This document shows positions 54,922-63,495 of a stretch of DNA of 64,000 nt, piece after piece (within the stretch, counting starts at the first letter, position 1; each line of letters starts with the position of its first letter). The DNA comes from Leisingera sp. ANG-M1 (GTDB lineage Bacteria > Pseudomonadota > Alphaproteobacteria > Rhodobacterales > Rhodobacteraceae), in assembly GCF_000813745.1 (NCBI RefSeq), contig NZ_JWLC01000018.1:1-64000 (forward strand). Reading direction: 5' to 3'. The notes beneath the pieces are model-generated. The model had not been told where the DNA came from, did no database searches, and worked only from the letters and a program-made list of their open reading frames with translations. The position numbers were made by a program, and so were the translations under genes.

Positions 54922-55410
54922 TCAGAAGCCTTTATCCGCGATGCGCAGTTGCCGGGCACGGGAGAGAATCGCATCCTCGACCGCGCGGGTGGTGCTGCTG
55001 CCGACCGGTCCGCCCTTGGATTGCAGCGCAACATTCAATGAACGCGCATCCAATGCCGGATCCTTGATGTGAATCGTGGCCCGGTAAGAGCGGCCGCCGC
55101 CCGGGGGCGTTCCATAGCCGGTGACAATCACCCCGGTGAAAGGGTCAACGGATTGCACTGGAAGAAAACTCAGAACGTCCAGACTGGCTGACCACAGATA
55201 CCGGTTTACCTGAACAGTCTGATCCGGCTTGGCATTCAGAAAGTCAAAGACCGAGGACTTGGTCGCGGCGCCTTGAATCTCTTCTTTATGACTGATTGTG
55301 CGCGCTGTGCTGGCAGGCGCTTTGCCGTCCCGCCTGCTGCTGCCGCAAGCTGCAAGGCTGAGGCAGATCGCGCCGATCAAAGTTACCCGCAGGGTCTTTC
55401 CGTAATTCAT
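54922..55410 (-). CDS. DUF3576 lipoprotein
   Basis: A 162-residue lipoprotein with lipobox LSLAACG (Cys near 22). The mature part includes FDFLNAKPDQTVQVNRYLW and VDPFTGVIVTGYGTPPGG, the DUF3576 signature. This family occurs next to leuS in many Alphaproteobacteria; function unknown, probably outer-membrane linked given its lptE neighbour. ATG at 55410 chosen over 55428. Confidence 0.85.
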   Translation of the reverse strand: MNYGKTLRVTLIGAICLSLAACGSSRRDGKAPASTARTISHKEEIQGAATKSSVFDFLNAKPDQTVQVNRYLWSASLDVLSFLPVQSVDPFTGVIVTGYGTPPGGGRSYRATIHIKDPALDARSLNVALQSKGGPVGSSTTRAVEDAILSRARQLRIADKGF

Positions 55411-55719
55411 AACCGCTCCCGGAGCCATTTCTGGGCGAACACCTACCGCAAGCCGCGCCGGCGGAGCAAGGGCTTTGGCCCTTATACTCCTGTCCTAAAG
55501 GGCGTTTCCTCTAAAATGGGCCGGCAGCCGGCGCTGCATCAAGCTGAGTCTTGGGGGCAGAGCGCGCAGACTGTGGCAAAGCTGCACCATCCCGTGGCGC
55601 ATCGTTTCGCCTGACTTTCCCAAGCCTTGCCAAAACGGGGGCGAAAGAGCGAAACCCCTTGGCATACCCACGCCGGATTCCCCGGTTTGGGCTAGGATTA
55701 GAAAACCGAGGGAAAAACT
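55411..55719. other. Divergent control region between DUF3576 gene and porin
   Basis: 309 bp with no supported gene. It must hold promoters for both directions. TAGGAT at 55693-55698 could be a porin -10 but no -35 at correct distance was found. GAGGGA just before 55720 is the porin ribosome site. No known RNA motif seen. Confidence 0.4.
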
Positions 55720-56757
55720 ATGAAAAAGGTTCTCTTCGCGACCACCGCGCTGATCGCCACCGCAGGCATGGCCGCGGCAGAAGGCGTCAACATCTCCGGC
55801 TACGGCCGTTTTGGTCTGGACTGGAACGAAGCCAATGACGTTGCCGGTAACCTGGACAACACTTCGTCAACCAACATCACCAGCCGTTTCCGTCTGACCT
55901 TCGACGTGTCGACCGAAACCGATGGTGGCGTGACCGTTGGTGGCCGCATCCGCGCTCAGGCAGAAAACCGTGACGGCGCTCAGGGCGCAGCCACTTTCTC
56001 CAGCCCGCAGTTCCACGTCGCTTACGGCGGCCTGCGTGTGAACGTTGGCAACATCTGGGGCGCGATCGACTCCGCACCGGGCCTGTACCTGAACACCACT
56101 TCGGTTGGCACCGGCATCGACGGCATGGGCTTCAACTCCCTGGCCATCAAAGGCGCTGGCTTTGACACCTTCACCTCCGCTGGCGTTGGCCGCGGCGGCA
56201 TCGAAGCCATCTACTCCGCTGGCGGCTTCACCGGCCACATCTCCTACTCGCAGCAGAACGGCACTGCCGGCACCTCCACCGACGCAAACGGTGAAGAGCG
56301 TACCGCAATCATGCTGAACTACTCCTTCGGTGACTACTTCGTAACCGGTGCATATCAGTCCTCCAGCAATGGTGCGACCGGCGTAACCACCGGCGGTGCC
56401 ACCGTTGATCTGAATGACGATCTGATGTTCTTCGCTGCTGGCGCAGACTTCGGTCAGTTCGGCGCAACCCTGCAGTACGCTCAGACCGAGCAAGCAGACG
56501 GCGTGACCCTGGTAGGTGAAGCCGAAATCGGCGCAGCTTCGACCATCGTTGCGTGGGTGAGCAACACCGACTCCAATAACATTGACACCGACCCGGTGAC
56601 CGCTGGCATTCAGGACGGTGTGACCGACGGCACCGCCTTCGGCATCAACTACGAGTACGACCTGGGTGGTGGTGTGACCTTCGTTGCTGGCCTCGTTGAC
56701 AACGGTGCTGACGACGATTCCAACTCCGTTCAGGCAGGTCTGCACTTCAGCTTCTAA
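55720..56757 (+). CDS. Outer-membrane porin
   Basis: A 345-residue beta-barrel porin. It has a signal peptide of about 20 residues (cut after AMAAA) and then GVNISGYGRFGLDW, the standard first strand of Rhodobacter-type porins. Alternating strands end in FSF, with a C-terminal Phe needed for barrel assembly. Codon use is strongly biased, suggesting high expression. Trimeric general diffusion channel by family. Confidence 0.93.
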   Translation: MKKVLFATTALIATAGMAAAEGVNISGYGRFGLDWNEANDVAGNLDNTSSTNITSRFRLTFDVSTETDGGVTVGGRIRAQAENRDGAQGAATFSSPQFHVAYGGLRVNVGNIWGAIDSAPGLYLNTTSVGTGIDGMGFNSLAIKGAGFDTFTSAGVGRGGIEAIYSAGGFTGHISYSQQNGTAGTSTDANGEERTAIMLNYSFGDYFVTGAYQSSSNGATGVTTGGATVDLNDDLMFFAAGADFGQFGATLQYAQTEQADGVTLVGEAEIGAASTIVAWVSNTDSNNIDTDPVTAGIQDGVTDGTAFGINYEYDLGGGVTFVAGLVDNGADDDSNSVQAGLHFSF

Positions 56758-56783
56758 GCTGAAGCACGCCTAGCGTGAATTCG

Positions 56784-56816
56784 GGGCGGGTTCCTTCGGG
56801 GCCCGCCCTTTTCTTT
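56784..56816 (+). terminator. Intrinsic terminator after porin
   Basis: GGGCGGG (56784-56790) with CCCGCCC (56802-56808) and TTTTCTTTT. Confidence 0.9.
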
Positions 56817-56880
56817 TGTGGCTTAACATTTGCCGGTAAACAGTGTTTTTTGCGGCCAAACAGAGATGAGGCCGTACCCC

Positions 56881-57531
56881 ATGCCGCTTGCAGAGATTAC
56901 ATCCCGGATTGCCAAGGCTGAACAGAATGCAGGCCGCGCAGTCGGCAGTGTGCAACTGATTGCCGTGTCCAAGGTGCAGCCGAACGAGCGGATCGAGGCA
57001 GTGCTGCAGCAAGGCCACCGCTGCTTTGGCGAGAACAAGGTGCAGGAAGCGGCTGGCAAATGGCCGGGGTTTTCAGAGCAGTTCGAGGGAGTCGACCTCC
57101 ACTTGATCGGCCCCTTGCAGACCAACAAGGCACGCCAGGCGATGGAGCTGTTTGACAGCATCCATTCGGTTGACCGGCCTAAGCTGGCCAAAACGCTGGC
57201 GCGGCTGGCGCAGGAATTGGGCAAGTGCCCGGAGCTGTTTGTCCAGGTGAACACCGGCGAGGAAGAGCAGAAGGCAGGCGTATTGCCGGCGGATGCGGAT
57301 GCGTTCATTGCCGAATGCCGCGGCTTGGATCTCCCGGTCAAAGGACTGATGTGCATCCCGCCAGTGGAAGAGGAGGCCAGCCTGCATTTTGCACTGCTGG
57401 CCAAGATCGCAGAACGCAACGGGCTGCAAGGCCTGTCGATGGGCATGAGCGGCGATTTCGAGAAGGCGATTGCGCTGGGTGCCACCCATGTACGGATCGG
57501 CTCCGCAATTTTTGGCGCCCGGACCTATTGA
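56881..57531 (+). CDS. YggS-family pyridoxal phosphate homeostasis protein
   Basis: A 216-residue PLP-binding TIM barrel. The PLP Lys is in LIAVSKVQPNER (near 27) and the family blocks are GENKVQEA, HLIGPLQTNK, LFVQVNTGEE and GLSMGMSGDFEKAI (phosphate loop). It maintains the free PLP pool. ATG at 56881 gives the normal length. Confidence 0.93.
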   Translation: MPLAEITSRIAKAEQNAGRAVGSVQLIAVSKVQPNERIEAVLQQGHRCFGENKVQEAAGKWPGFSEQFEGVDLHLIGPLQTNKARQAMELFDSIHSVDRPKLAKTLARLAQELGKCPELFVQVNTGEEEQKAGVLPADADAFIAECRGLDLPVKGLMCIPPVEEEASLHFALLAKIAERNGLQGLSMGMSGDFEKAIALGATHVRIGSAIFGARTY

Positions 57532-57585
57532 AGCGCAAAAGTTTTCGAAATCTATCGCCAAGACTTTTGAGAAGTCTTGGTTGCG

Positions 57586-58098
57586 TTACCAGCGGGCCAG
57601 GGGAGGTACAATGACCCGTGTGCCGGGCTGTATACGGGCAGCCAGCCAGTGGAGATCCGCGCGGGAAAAAGCGATACAGCCCTCGGTGGGATAACCGGGG
57701 CGCCGCCATTGGTGGATGAAGATTGCCGAGCCTTTCCCGGGAAGCGCATCCGGCCAGTTCCAATCCATGATCAGGACAAGATCATACAAGGGATCGGCCC
57801 GGCGCAGCTTTTCGTGACTAAAGCCATAGGGCGTCCGCACATGCTGGTTGTAGCAGCTGTCTTCTGTATCGTCGGACCATAGATCGCCGGGCCCGGCCGG
57901 CTTGGCCCACGCTGCCGGAGCAGGCAGCCGGTCGGGGCGGTAGAACATTCCGGCAATTCTATGCACGCCGATGGGAGTTGCGCCGTCGCCTTCGCGTTTG
58001 GCGGAGGTCAAGCCGCCTTTGCCGATGCTGCAGGGCAGCACCCGTCCCAAAAAGCGGACACCGCGTGGTGTCAGGACCAGATCGGCCGGCAAAGTCAC
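57586..58098 (-). CDS. L,D-transpeptidase (YkuD) family protein
   Basis: A 170-residue protein with the YkuD catalytic block: the His in IFIHQWRRPGYPTEGCIAF and the catalytic Cys in TEGCIAF (about 145). It lacks an obvious signal peptide, which is common for this short Rhodobacteraceae form. Translation starts at GTG 58098, overlapping the ribA stop. Predicted to act on peptidoglycan crosslinks; export route unclear. Confidence 0.85.
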   Translation of the reverse strand: MTLPADLVLTPRGVRFLGRVLPCSIGKGGLTSAKREGDGATPIGVHRIAGMFYRPDRLPAPAAWAKPAGPGDLWSDDTEDSCYNQHVRTPYGFSHEKLRRADPLYDLVLIMDWNWPDALPGKGSAIFIHQWRRPGYPTEGCIAFSRADLHWLAARIQPGTRVIVPPLARW

Positions 58099-59183
58099 AG
58101 CATATGCCCGGACTTGCGCGCCTTGGTCGCCAGGTAATGCTGGTTGTGGGCGTTTTCCCCAACCTTCAGTGCCACCCGCTCCGCCACCGTAATGCCGGTT
58201 TTCTCCATCATTGCGATCTTGTTGGGGTTGTTGGTCAGCAGCCGGACTTGCGAAAAGCCCATCTTCTGCAAAATGGCAGCGCCGAGACGGAAATCGCGTT
58301 CGTCATCCTCAAAGCCCAGCCGGTGATTGGCTTCGACGGTGTCAAACCCCTGATCCTGCAAGGAATAGGCCCGCATTTTATTCGCCAGGCCGATCCCGCG
58401 GCCCTCTTGGTTCAAGTAGAGCAGCACGCCCGCGCCCTCTTCGCCCATCTGCGCCAGCGCTCCGCGCAGCTGCGGGCCGCAATCGCATTTTAAGGAGCCA
58501 AGCACGTCGCCGGTGAAACAGGCGGAGTGCAGCCGTGCCAGCACCGGTTTGGAGCGGTCAGGTCGGCCGATTTCCACTGCATAATGTTCTTCAGCACCAT
58601 CTTCCGGGCGATAGATATGCAGCCGCCCAGCCTCGGCTGCATCCATCGGCAACCGGGCCGCGGCAACCGGATGCAGCGGGGAGCTTTCGCTGAGTAAAGG
58701 TTCAGCAGCAAGCCGCGAAAGGGTGGTGAGGCCGTGAGCCGCGGCAAAACCGGCCGCATCGCTGATGGGCACAAGAGCGGCAGCCGGCAGCAACCGGGCG
58801 GATTTCACCAGGGCGATGGCCAGCCGGTGCAGATTGGCGGAACCGCCTCGCAGGCTGGAAAGCGGGCCCTTCATCGGCGTGTTGAGATCGTCCGCAGGAT
58901 CGGCCAGCGCCTGGATCCACTGCAACCCCTCTGAGGCGGGAACCTCGATGCGGGCGATGTCTTCGTCATAGACCCGGGCCTTCAGCGTTTCCGCCCGCCG
59001 TGCGGTCAGCGCCAGAGACAAGCCGCCCAGGGCCCGCATATCTGCGAGGCGCGCCGTGCTCAGCGCCTCCACGCTGATCGCCAGTGCTGCATCCGGGCCA
59101 TCGGTCAGCACCACTGGCAGCCCCATGCGCAGATCGACCCGGGCACGGGCCAGCAATTCGATCATCGTGGGCATCAGGCTCAT
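58095..59183 (-). CDS. ribA: GTP cyclohydrolase II with divergent N-terminal domain
   Basis: A 362-residue protein. The C-terminal half (about 185-362) is GTP cyclohydrolase II: zinc Cys residues in HSACFTGDVLGSLKCDCGPQ (C-x10-C-x-C), YLNQEGRGIGL and GFDTVEANHRLGFEDDERDF. The first 170 residues resemble a dihydroxybutanone-phosphate-synthase-like domain but lack its clear acidic active-site motif, so it is probably not bifunctional. Catalyses the first step of riboflavin synthesis; coupled to the L,D-transpeptidase gene. Confidence 0.88.
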   Translation of the reverse strand: MSLMPTMIELLARARVDLRMGLPVVLTDGPDAALAISVEALSTARLADMRALGGLSLALTARRAETLKARVYDEDIARIEVPASEGLQWIQALADPADDLNTPMKGPLSSLRGGSANLHRLAIALVKSARLLPAAALVPISDAAGFAAAHGLTTLSRLAAEPLLSESSPLHPVAAARLPMDAAEAGRLHIYRPEDGAEEHYAVEIGRPDRSKPVLARLHSACFTGDVLGSLKCDCGPQLRGALAQMGEEGAGVLLYLNQEGRGIGLANKMRAYSLQDQGFDTVEANHRLGFEDDERDFRLGAAILQKMGFSQVRLLTNNPNKIAMMEKTGITVAERVALKVGENAHNQHYLATKARKSGHML

Positions 59184-59356
59184 ACGGGGATTCCGCTGTT
59201 ATTTTGTAACAAAGGCTCGCTGTCTTTACGCTTAAATGCAACGGATGTGAAACATTTTCCATGCCATGGACACGTCGGCGTGAGAGTTTTGCAGCAAATC
59301 TTGCCGGCAGCGTGAAGGATACGCATGTGTGGTCCAGAGAACAGGAGGGCGAGCCG

Positions 59357-60043
59357 ATGGCGCAACTGAAGAAAATTCTGCTGGTTGATGACGATGAGGA
59401 CCTGCGCGAGGCCTTGAGCGAGCAGCTGGTGATGACCGAAGACTTCGATGTGTTTGAAGCCGAGAACGGTCAGAGCGCCATGGAGCGCGCCAAGGAAGCC
59501 CTCTATGACCTGATTATCCTGGATGTCGGCCTGCCGGATACCGATGGCCGCGAGCTGTGCCGCCTGATGCGCAAGCAGGGAGTGAAGGCGCCGATCCTGA
59601 TGCTGACCGGCCATGACAGCGATGCGGACACCATTCTGGGCTTGGACGCCGGGGCCAATGATTATGTCTCCAAACCGTTTAAATTCCCGGTTCTTCTGGC
59701 CCGTATCCGCGCCCAGCTGCGCCAGCACGAGCAGTCCGAAGACGCAGTCTTTGCGCTGGGGCCGTATACTTTCAAACCTTCTATGAAGCTCTTGATCACC
59801 GAAGATGACCGCAAGATCCGGCTGACCGAGAAGGAAACCAATATCCTCAAGTTCCTCTACCGCTCCAGCGATGGCGTGGTGCCGCGCGATGTGCTGCTGC
59901 ATGAGGTCTGGGGTTATAATGCGGGCGTCACTACCCATACGCTGGAAACCCATATCTACCGCCTGCGGCAGAAGATCGAGCCCGATCCGTCGAATGCGCG
60001 CCTGCTGGTGACGGAATCAGGCGGATACCGTCTGGTTGCCTGA
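59357..60043 (+). CDS. OmpR-family response regulator
   Basis: A 228-residue two-domain regulator. The receiver domain (1-120) has LLVDDDEDLRE, the phosphorylation Asp in LIILDVGLPDTDG (near 55), LTGHD and VSKPF. The winged helix (about 130-225) has IRLTEKETNILKFLY and HTLETHIYRLRQKIE. No sensor kinase is adjacent. ATG at 59357 follows AGGAGGGCGAG. Target genes unknown. Confidence 0.92.
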   Translation: MAQLKKILLVDDDEDLREALSEQLVMTEDFDVFEAENGQSAMERAKEALYDLIILDVGLPDTDGRELCRLMRKQGVKAPILMLTGHDSDADTILGLDAGANDYVSKPFKFPVLLARIRAQLRQHEQSEDAVFALGPYTFKPSMKLLITEDDRKIRLTEKETNILKFLYRSSDGVVPRDVLLHEVWGYNAGVTTHTLETHIYRLRQKIEPDPSNARLLVTESGGYRLVA

Positions 60044-60058
60044 GCTATTAGGGCAGTT

Positions 60059-60072
60059 GACGCAGATCAAAG
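60059..60072 (+). promoter_or_regulatory. FNR/FnrL-type binding site
   Basis: TTGACGCAGATCAA matches the FNR consensus TTGAT-N4-ATCAA with one mismatch. It lies 16 bp after the response regulator stop and about 40 bp before the possible sRNA start, suitable for class II activation. Confidence 0.55.
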
Positions 60073-60104
60073 AGGCACCCAAGGCGCATCTTTAGACTGC
60101 AGAA

Positions 60105-60179
60105 GATCCCGCGCATATCCGGGTTACGGTATGCACCTCCCTGTTGGACTTGGCCGGGCCGCGTGCCCGGTCTTTTTTT
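60105..60179 (+). ncRNA. Candidate FnrL-regulated small RNA
   Basis: Start near 60105 is inferred from a TTTAGA -10-like box (60093-60098) placed correctly behind the FNR-type site. The about 75-nt RNA has a CCCG/CGGG hairpin, a loop with CACCTCCCTG that is complementary to Shine-Dalgarno sequences, and a perfect intrinsic terminator. No coding sequence of note in it. A new sRNA is inference, supported by promoter, anti-SD and terminator all in order. Confidence 0.45.
60152..60179 (+). terminator. Strong intrinsic terminator of the candidate sRNA
   Basis: GGCCGGGC (60152-60159) pairs with GCCCGGTC (60165-60172), loop CGCGT, followed by seven T. Confidence 0.9.
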
Positions 60180-60437
60180 GCCTGCCGACGGCGTGCACCG
60201 TACACAGCCGCCGAAGCCTGGGTCTTTCACGGCGCGGTCCGGGGGCCGTCTTTTATGAGTCGCACTGGACGCGCGGCCGTGATCTGCCCTGCGGGAGCCA
60301 GCGGGCTTTTGCAGCCGTTTTGCCAATGCTGGCGAGGAGACTGGAAGGCGCAGGAAATTGAACCAACCCCTGTCTAGGCTTGCAACAATGCCGTTGCCTT
60401 GTTTGAATGCCCAAACTGCCGGAGAAAACCAGGAAGC
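60180..60437 (+). other. Intergenic region between candidate sRNA and VOC gene
   Basis: About 260 bp with no recognised gene, RNA or operator. Short reading frames exist but have no family features. The promoter for the VOC gene probably lies near its end. Confidence 0.4.
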
Positions 60438-60854
60438 ATGATTGCCTACGTCACAGTCGGCGCGGATGACATCGCGCGCGCAAAACGGTTTTATTCGGCC
60501 TTCCTGCCGGCCCTCGGATACGAGTTGCAGGAGGGGCCTGCGGGGCTAAGCTATGCCTTGCCTGTTGCCCCTGGCCAGTCTCCTGTTCTGCCTGATTTCT
60601 ACGTGAAACCGCCCTTTGACGGCGGACCGGCCTCTGCCGGAAACGGGTCCATGGTTGCCTTTGAGGCGAGCAGTCAAAAGCAGGTTTGCGACCTTCACGC
60701 AGCCGCGCTCCGCGCAGGCGGTTCCGACGAAGGCCGGCCGGGCTTCCGCGCCTCTTACGGACCTCGGTTCTACGTCGGGTACCTGCGCGATCCCCAAGGC
60801 AACAAGATCGCACTTTTCTCCAGCAAACCGAACGAACCGGGGCGGGACGGGTAG
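60438..60854 (+). CDS. VOC (glyoxalase-like) family protein
   Basis: A 138-residue single VOC module pair. It opens MIAYVTVGADDIARAKRFYSAF, cut here as MIAYVTVGADD and AKRFYSAF, has GGSDEGRPG and ends YLRDPQGNKIALF, the standard last strand. The usual first metal-binding His is absent (Tyr/Thr present), so catalysis is doubtful. Begins at ATG 60438. Confidence 0.85.
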   Translation: MIAYVTVGADDIARAKRFYSAFLPALGYELQEGPAGLSYALPVAPGQSPVLPDFYVKPPFDGGPASAGNGSMVAFEASSQKQVCDLHAAALRAGGSDEGRPGFRASYGPRFYVGYLRDPQGNKIALFSSKPNEPGRDG

Positions 60855-60977
60855 CACAGGCTGCACGGGCTGCAGCATGGAACGCGGCCTGCCAAGCTGC
60901 GTAAAATCGGCTCTGGCCCTTCCTGGCCCGGACAGGCAGTATCGCGCGGGAACCCGGAACTCAGAATGAGGCGCGCG

Positions 60978-61766
60978 ATGCCATTTACTCTTGCCACCTG
61001 GAACATCAACTCTGTCCGCTTGCGGGAGCCGATTGTTCAGAAGCTCTTACAGGAGGAAGGCCCGGATGTGCTGTGCCTGCAGGAGTGCAAGAGCCCGGTG
61101 GAAAAGATCCCGATGGAGGGGTTTGCGGCGCTTGGCTATTCCCACATGATCGCCCGCGGGCAGAAAGGCTACAACGGGGTTGCCATCCTGTCGCGGCTGC
61201 CGATCGAGGATATCGGCGACAAGGACTTTGCCGGCCTCGGCCACGCGCGCCACGTGGCGGGGCGGCTGGAGAACGGGGTGGTGATCCACAACTTCTATGT
61301 GCCGGCGGGCGGCGATGTGCCGGACCGGGAGCAGAATGAGAAGTTCGGTCAGAAGCTCGACTACCTCACCGATATGCGCGACTGGTTCAAGGCGGAGAAG
61401 CCGGAAAAAGCGATTCTGGTCGGCGACCTGAACATTGCACCGCGCGAGGATGATGTCTGGGACCACAAGAAGCTGCTGAAAGTGGTGAGCCATACACCCA
61501 TCGAGGTCGAGCATTTTGCTGACGTGATGGAAGCGGGCGGCTGGTCCGACGTGACCCGGAACGACCTCCCCGACGGCCGCCTTTACAGCTGGTGGAGCTA
61601 CCGGGCCAAGGATTGGGATGCTGCCGACAAAGGGCGCCGTCTTGACCATGTCTGGGCCACAGCGGACATCCGGAATGCGGCCCACTCCAGCCGGATTTTG
61701 CGCGATGCCCGCGGCTGGGAAAAGCCCAGCGACCATGCGCCAGTCTTTGCAACCTTCGATCTGTGA
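60978..61766 (+). CDS. xthA: Exodeoxyribonuclease III
   Basis: A 262-residue AP endonuclease/3'-5' exonuclease. Motifs run LATWNINSVRLRE, CLQECKSP (Glu), the GYNGVAILSRLP block, LVGDLNIAPREDDVWD and the final SDHAPVFATF. ATG at 60978 after GAGG is chosen; 60966 possible. Works in base-excision repair. Confidence 0.94.
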   Translation: MPFTLATWNINSVRLREPIVQKLLQEEGPDVLCLQECKSPVEKIPMEGFAALGYSHMIARGQKGYNGVAILSRLPIEDIGDKDFAGLGHARHVAGRLENGVVIHNFYVPAGGDVPDREQNEKFGQKLDYLTDMRDWFKAEKPEKAILVGDLNIAPREDDVWDHKKLLKVVSHTPIEVEHFADVMEAGGWSDVTRNDLPDGRLYSWWSYRAKDWDAADKGRRLDHVWATADIRNAAHSSRILRDARGWEKPSDHAPVFATFDL

Positions 61767-61821
61767 CGGCAAGCGGGGGGGCTCCCGCCTGATCCTGGGT
61801 CTCCAAAGGCGACCCGTCTCA

Positions 61822-61889
61822 GTTGGGCATGGCACTGCGCTGGCGCGCAGTGCGGGCACGCCGCGCGTCAGCGCGGCGCGCGGCCCAAC
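61822..61889. repeat. Intergenic three-way-junction palindrome, second copy type
   Basis: Outer arms GTTGGGC (61822-61828) and GCCCAAC (61883-61889). Inside are two perfect hairpins: GCACTGCGC/GCGCAGTGC (61832-61840/61845-61853) and CGCCGCGC/GCGCGGCG (61859-61866/61871-61878). Same architecture as 29705-29775 but different sequence. Confidence 0.65.
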
Positions 61890-61945
61890 GCCGCAAGGGG
61901 ACTGGCGCAGCCAGGGCCCGCTGCCGGGGGCGGGAGCGTTTCCCC

Positions 61946-62467
61946 TTAGCGTGTCCAGGCGGCGTAGGCAGGGTGCCGGTCATTCATGTCCTGGTAAAGC
62001 CATACCATCCGGTCCACAAACCAGAGCTTGCCGCCCACCATCACTGCAAGCCCGAAAAGAGTGAATCCCGGATCAAGCTGCCAAATACCCAGCAGCCAAG
62101 GCAGCGCACCCAGGCCCGAGACCCAGGCCAGCCCTTTGGCCCAGCGGGCATGATGCGCGGGAATGGGCACGTGCCGGCGGTTCAGGAAGACCCGCTCTCC
62201 GAAGGTGCCGCGGGAGGCCCAATTGACCGTGCTGGCTGGCGGTCCAAAGGCGCGCGGGTTCCACCAGGTCCAGACCAGAACAAGCGCCACCGGCAGCAGC
62301 GCACCCCAGCCCAGCCAGACGCGGGACCAAACAGCCAGCGTCATCAGCGGCAGAACTGTCATCCGGCTGTATACGCTCCAGGGGTTTGCATGCCTCGCCC
62401 AGGCGGCCTCATCCATGCGCATCAGCTTCTCGGAGGCTGCAAAAAGATCGAACCGGCGGCGGGTCAT
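61946..62467 (-). CDS. DUF6653 membrane protein
   Basis: A 173-residue protein with two or three hydrophobic segments (about 36-66 and 115-150). Signature blocks are AWARHANPWSVYSRM, WTWWNPRAFGPPAS, RRHVPIPAHHARWAKG and KLWFVDRMVWLY. ATG at 62467 follows GAGGAG. Function unknown; conserved in Rhodobacterales. Confidence 0.75.
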   Translation of the reverse strand: MTRRRFDLFAASEKLMRMDEAAWARHANPWSVYSRMTVLPLMTLAVWSRVWLGWGALLPVALVLVWTWWNPRAFGPPASTVNWASRGTFGERVFLNRRHVPIPAHHARWAKGLAWVSGLGALPWLLGIWQLDPGFTLFGLAVMVGGKLWFVDRMVWLYQDMNDRHPAYAAWTR

Positions 62468-62541
62468 GGGCAAACTCCTCTCTTGGTTTCCGGCGCGCAG
62501 GATTCCATATAGGGGGCAAGTTCCAAGCGGAGAACAATCTG

Positions 62542-63468
62542 ATGAGCGAAATTCTTGGCAGCGCCGCACCGGCGGGCGATCTGATCAAAGACGTGACCGA
62601 AGCCACCTTCATGCAGGACGTTGTGGAAGCGTCGATGCAGGCGCCGGTGATCGTGGATTTCTGGGCGCCCTGGTGCGGCCCTTGCAAGACGCTGGGCCCG
62701 ATGCTGGAAGCGGCCGTGACCAAGGCCAAAGGCGCGGCGACCATGGCCAAGATCAACGTGGACGAAAACCAGCGGCTGGCCCAAGCGCTGGCGCAGCAGG
62801 GGCTGCCGCTGCAGTCGATCCCTACCGTGGTTGCCTTTGTCCAAGGCCGTCCTGTCGATATGTTCCAGGGGGCGCTGCCCGCCTCCGAAATCGATGCTTT
62901 CCTTAAGAAGGTGATCGAAGCCGCAGGGGGCTCTGCCGACGGCGGGCTTGGCGAAGCGCTGGAAGCGGCCGAGCAAATGCTGGCCGAAGGGGCCGTTGCG
63001 GACGCGGCGCAGACTTTTGCGGCCATTCTCGGTGAAGACGGCAGCAACGCTGCGGCTTATGGCGGGCTGGCACGCGCGCATATTGCGCTGGGCGATTTGG
63101 ACCAGGCAGAAGCGGTGCTGAACGGCGCTCCGGCGGAGATTGCGGAAGCTGCGGAAATCGAAGCGGCATTTGCGCAGATCGAATTGGCGCGGCAAGCGGA
63201 GAATGCAGGCCCGGTTGCGGAACTGCGGGCCGCTGTCGAGGCCAGCCCGGACGACCACCAGGCGCGGTTTGATCTGGCCCAGGCTTTGCATGCGGCGGGC
63301 GATGCCGAAGCTGCTGTGGCAGAGCTTCTGGAGCTGTTCCGCCGCGACCGGGAGTGGAGCGATGGCGCCGCCAAGACGCAGCTGTTCACCATTTTCGATG
63401 CGCTCAAGCCGAACGATCCGGTGGTTCTGAACGGGCGCCGCAAACTGAGCTCGCTGATATTTGCCTAA
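62542..63468 (+). CDS. CnoX/YbbN-like thioredoxin with TPR domain
   Basis: A 308-residue protein. The thioredoxin domain (about 15-120) has WCGPCK in DFWAPWCGPCKTLGP, a full catalytic motif unlike E. coli CnoX, and SIPTVVAFVQG. The rest (about 125-305) is helical tetratricopeptide repeats. Family members are chaperone-redox holdases that protect proteins under oxidative stress. Expected cytoplasmic. Divergent from the DUF6653 gene. Confidence 0.9.
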   Translation: MSEILGSAAPAGDLIKDVTEATFMQDVVEASMQAPVIVDFWAPWCGPCKTLGPMLEAAVTKAKGAATMAKINVDENQRLAQALAQQGLPLQSIPTVVAFVQGRPVDMFQGALPASEIDAFLKKVIEAAGGSADGGLGEALEAAEQMLAEGAVADAAQTFAAILGEDGSNAAAYGGLARAHIALGDLDQAEAVLNGAPAEIAEAAEIEAAFAQIELARQAENAGPVAELRAAVEASPDDHQARFDLAQALHAAGDAEAAVAELLELFRRDREWSDGAAKTQLFTIFDALKPNDPVVLNGRRKLSSLIFA

Positions 63469-63495
63469 CACCGGGGCAGCGCTACACTCTGTCCC

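Noticed and set aside
60180-60437. Short proteins between the sRNA candidate and the VOC gene
   Set aside because: Several short frames overlap each other on both strands, without ribosome sites or family features.
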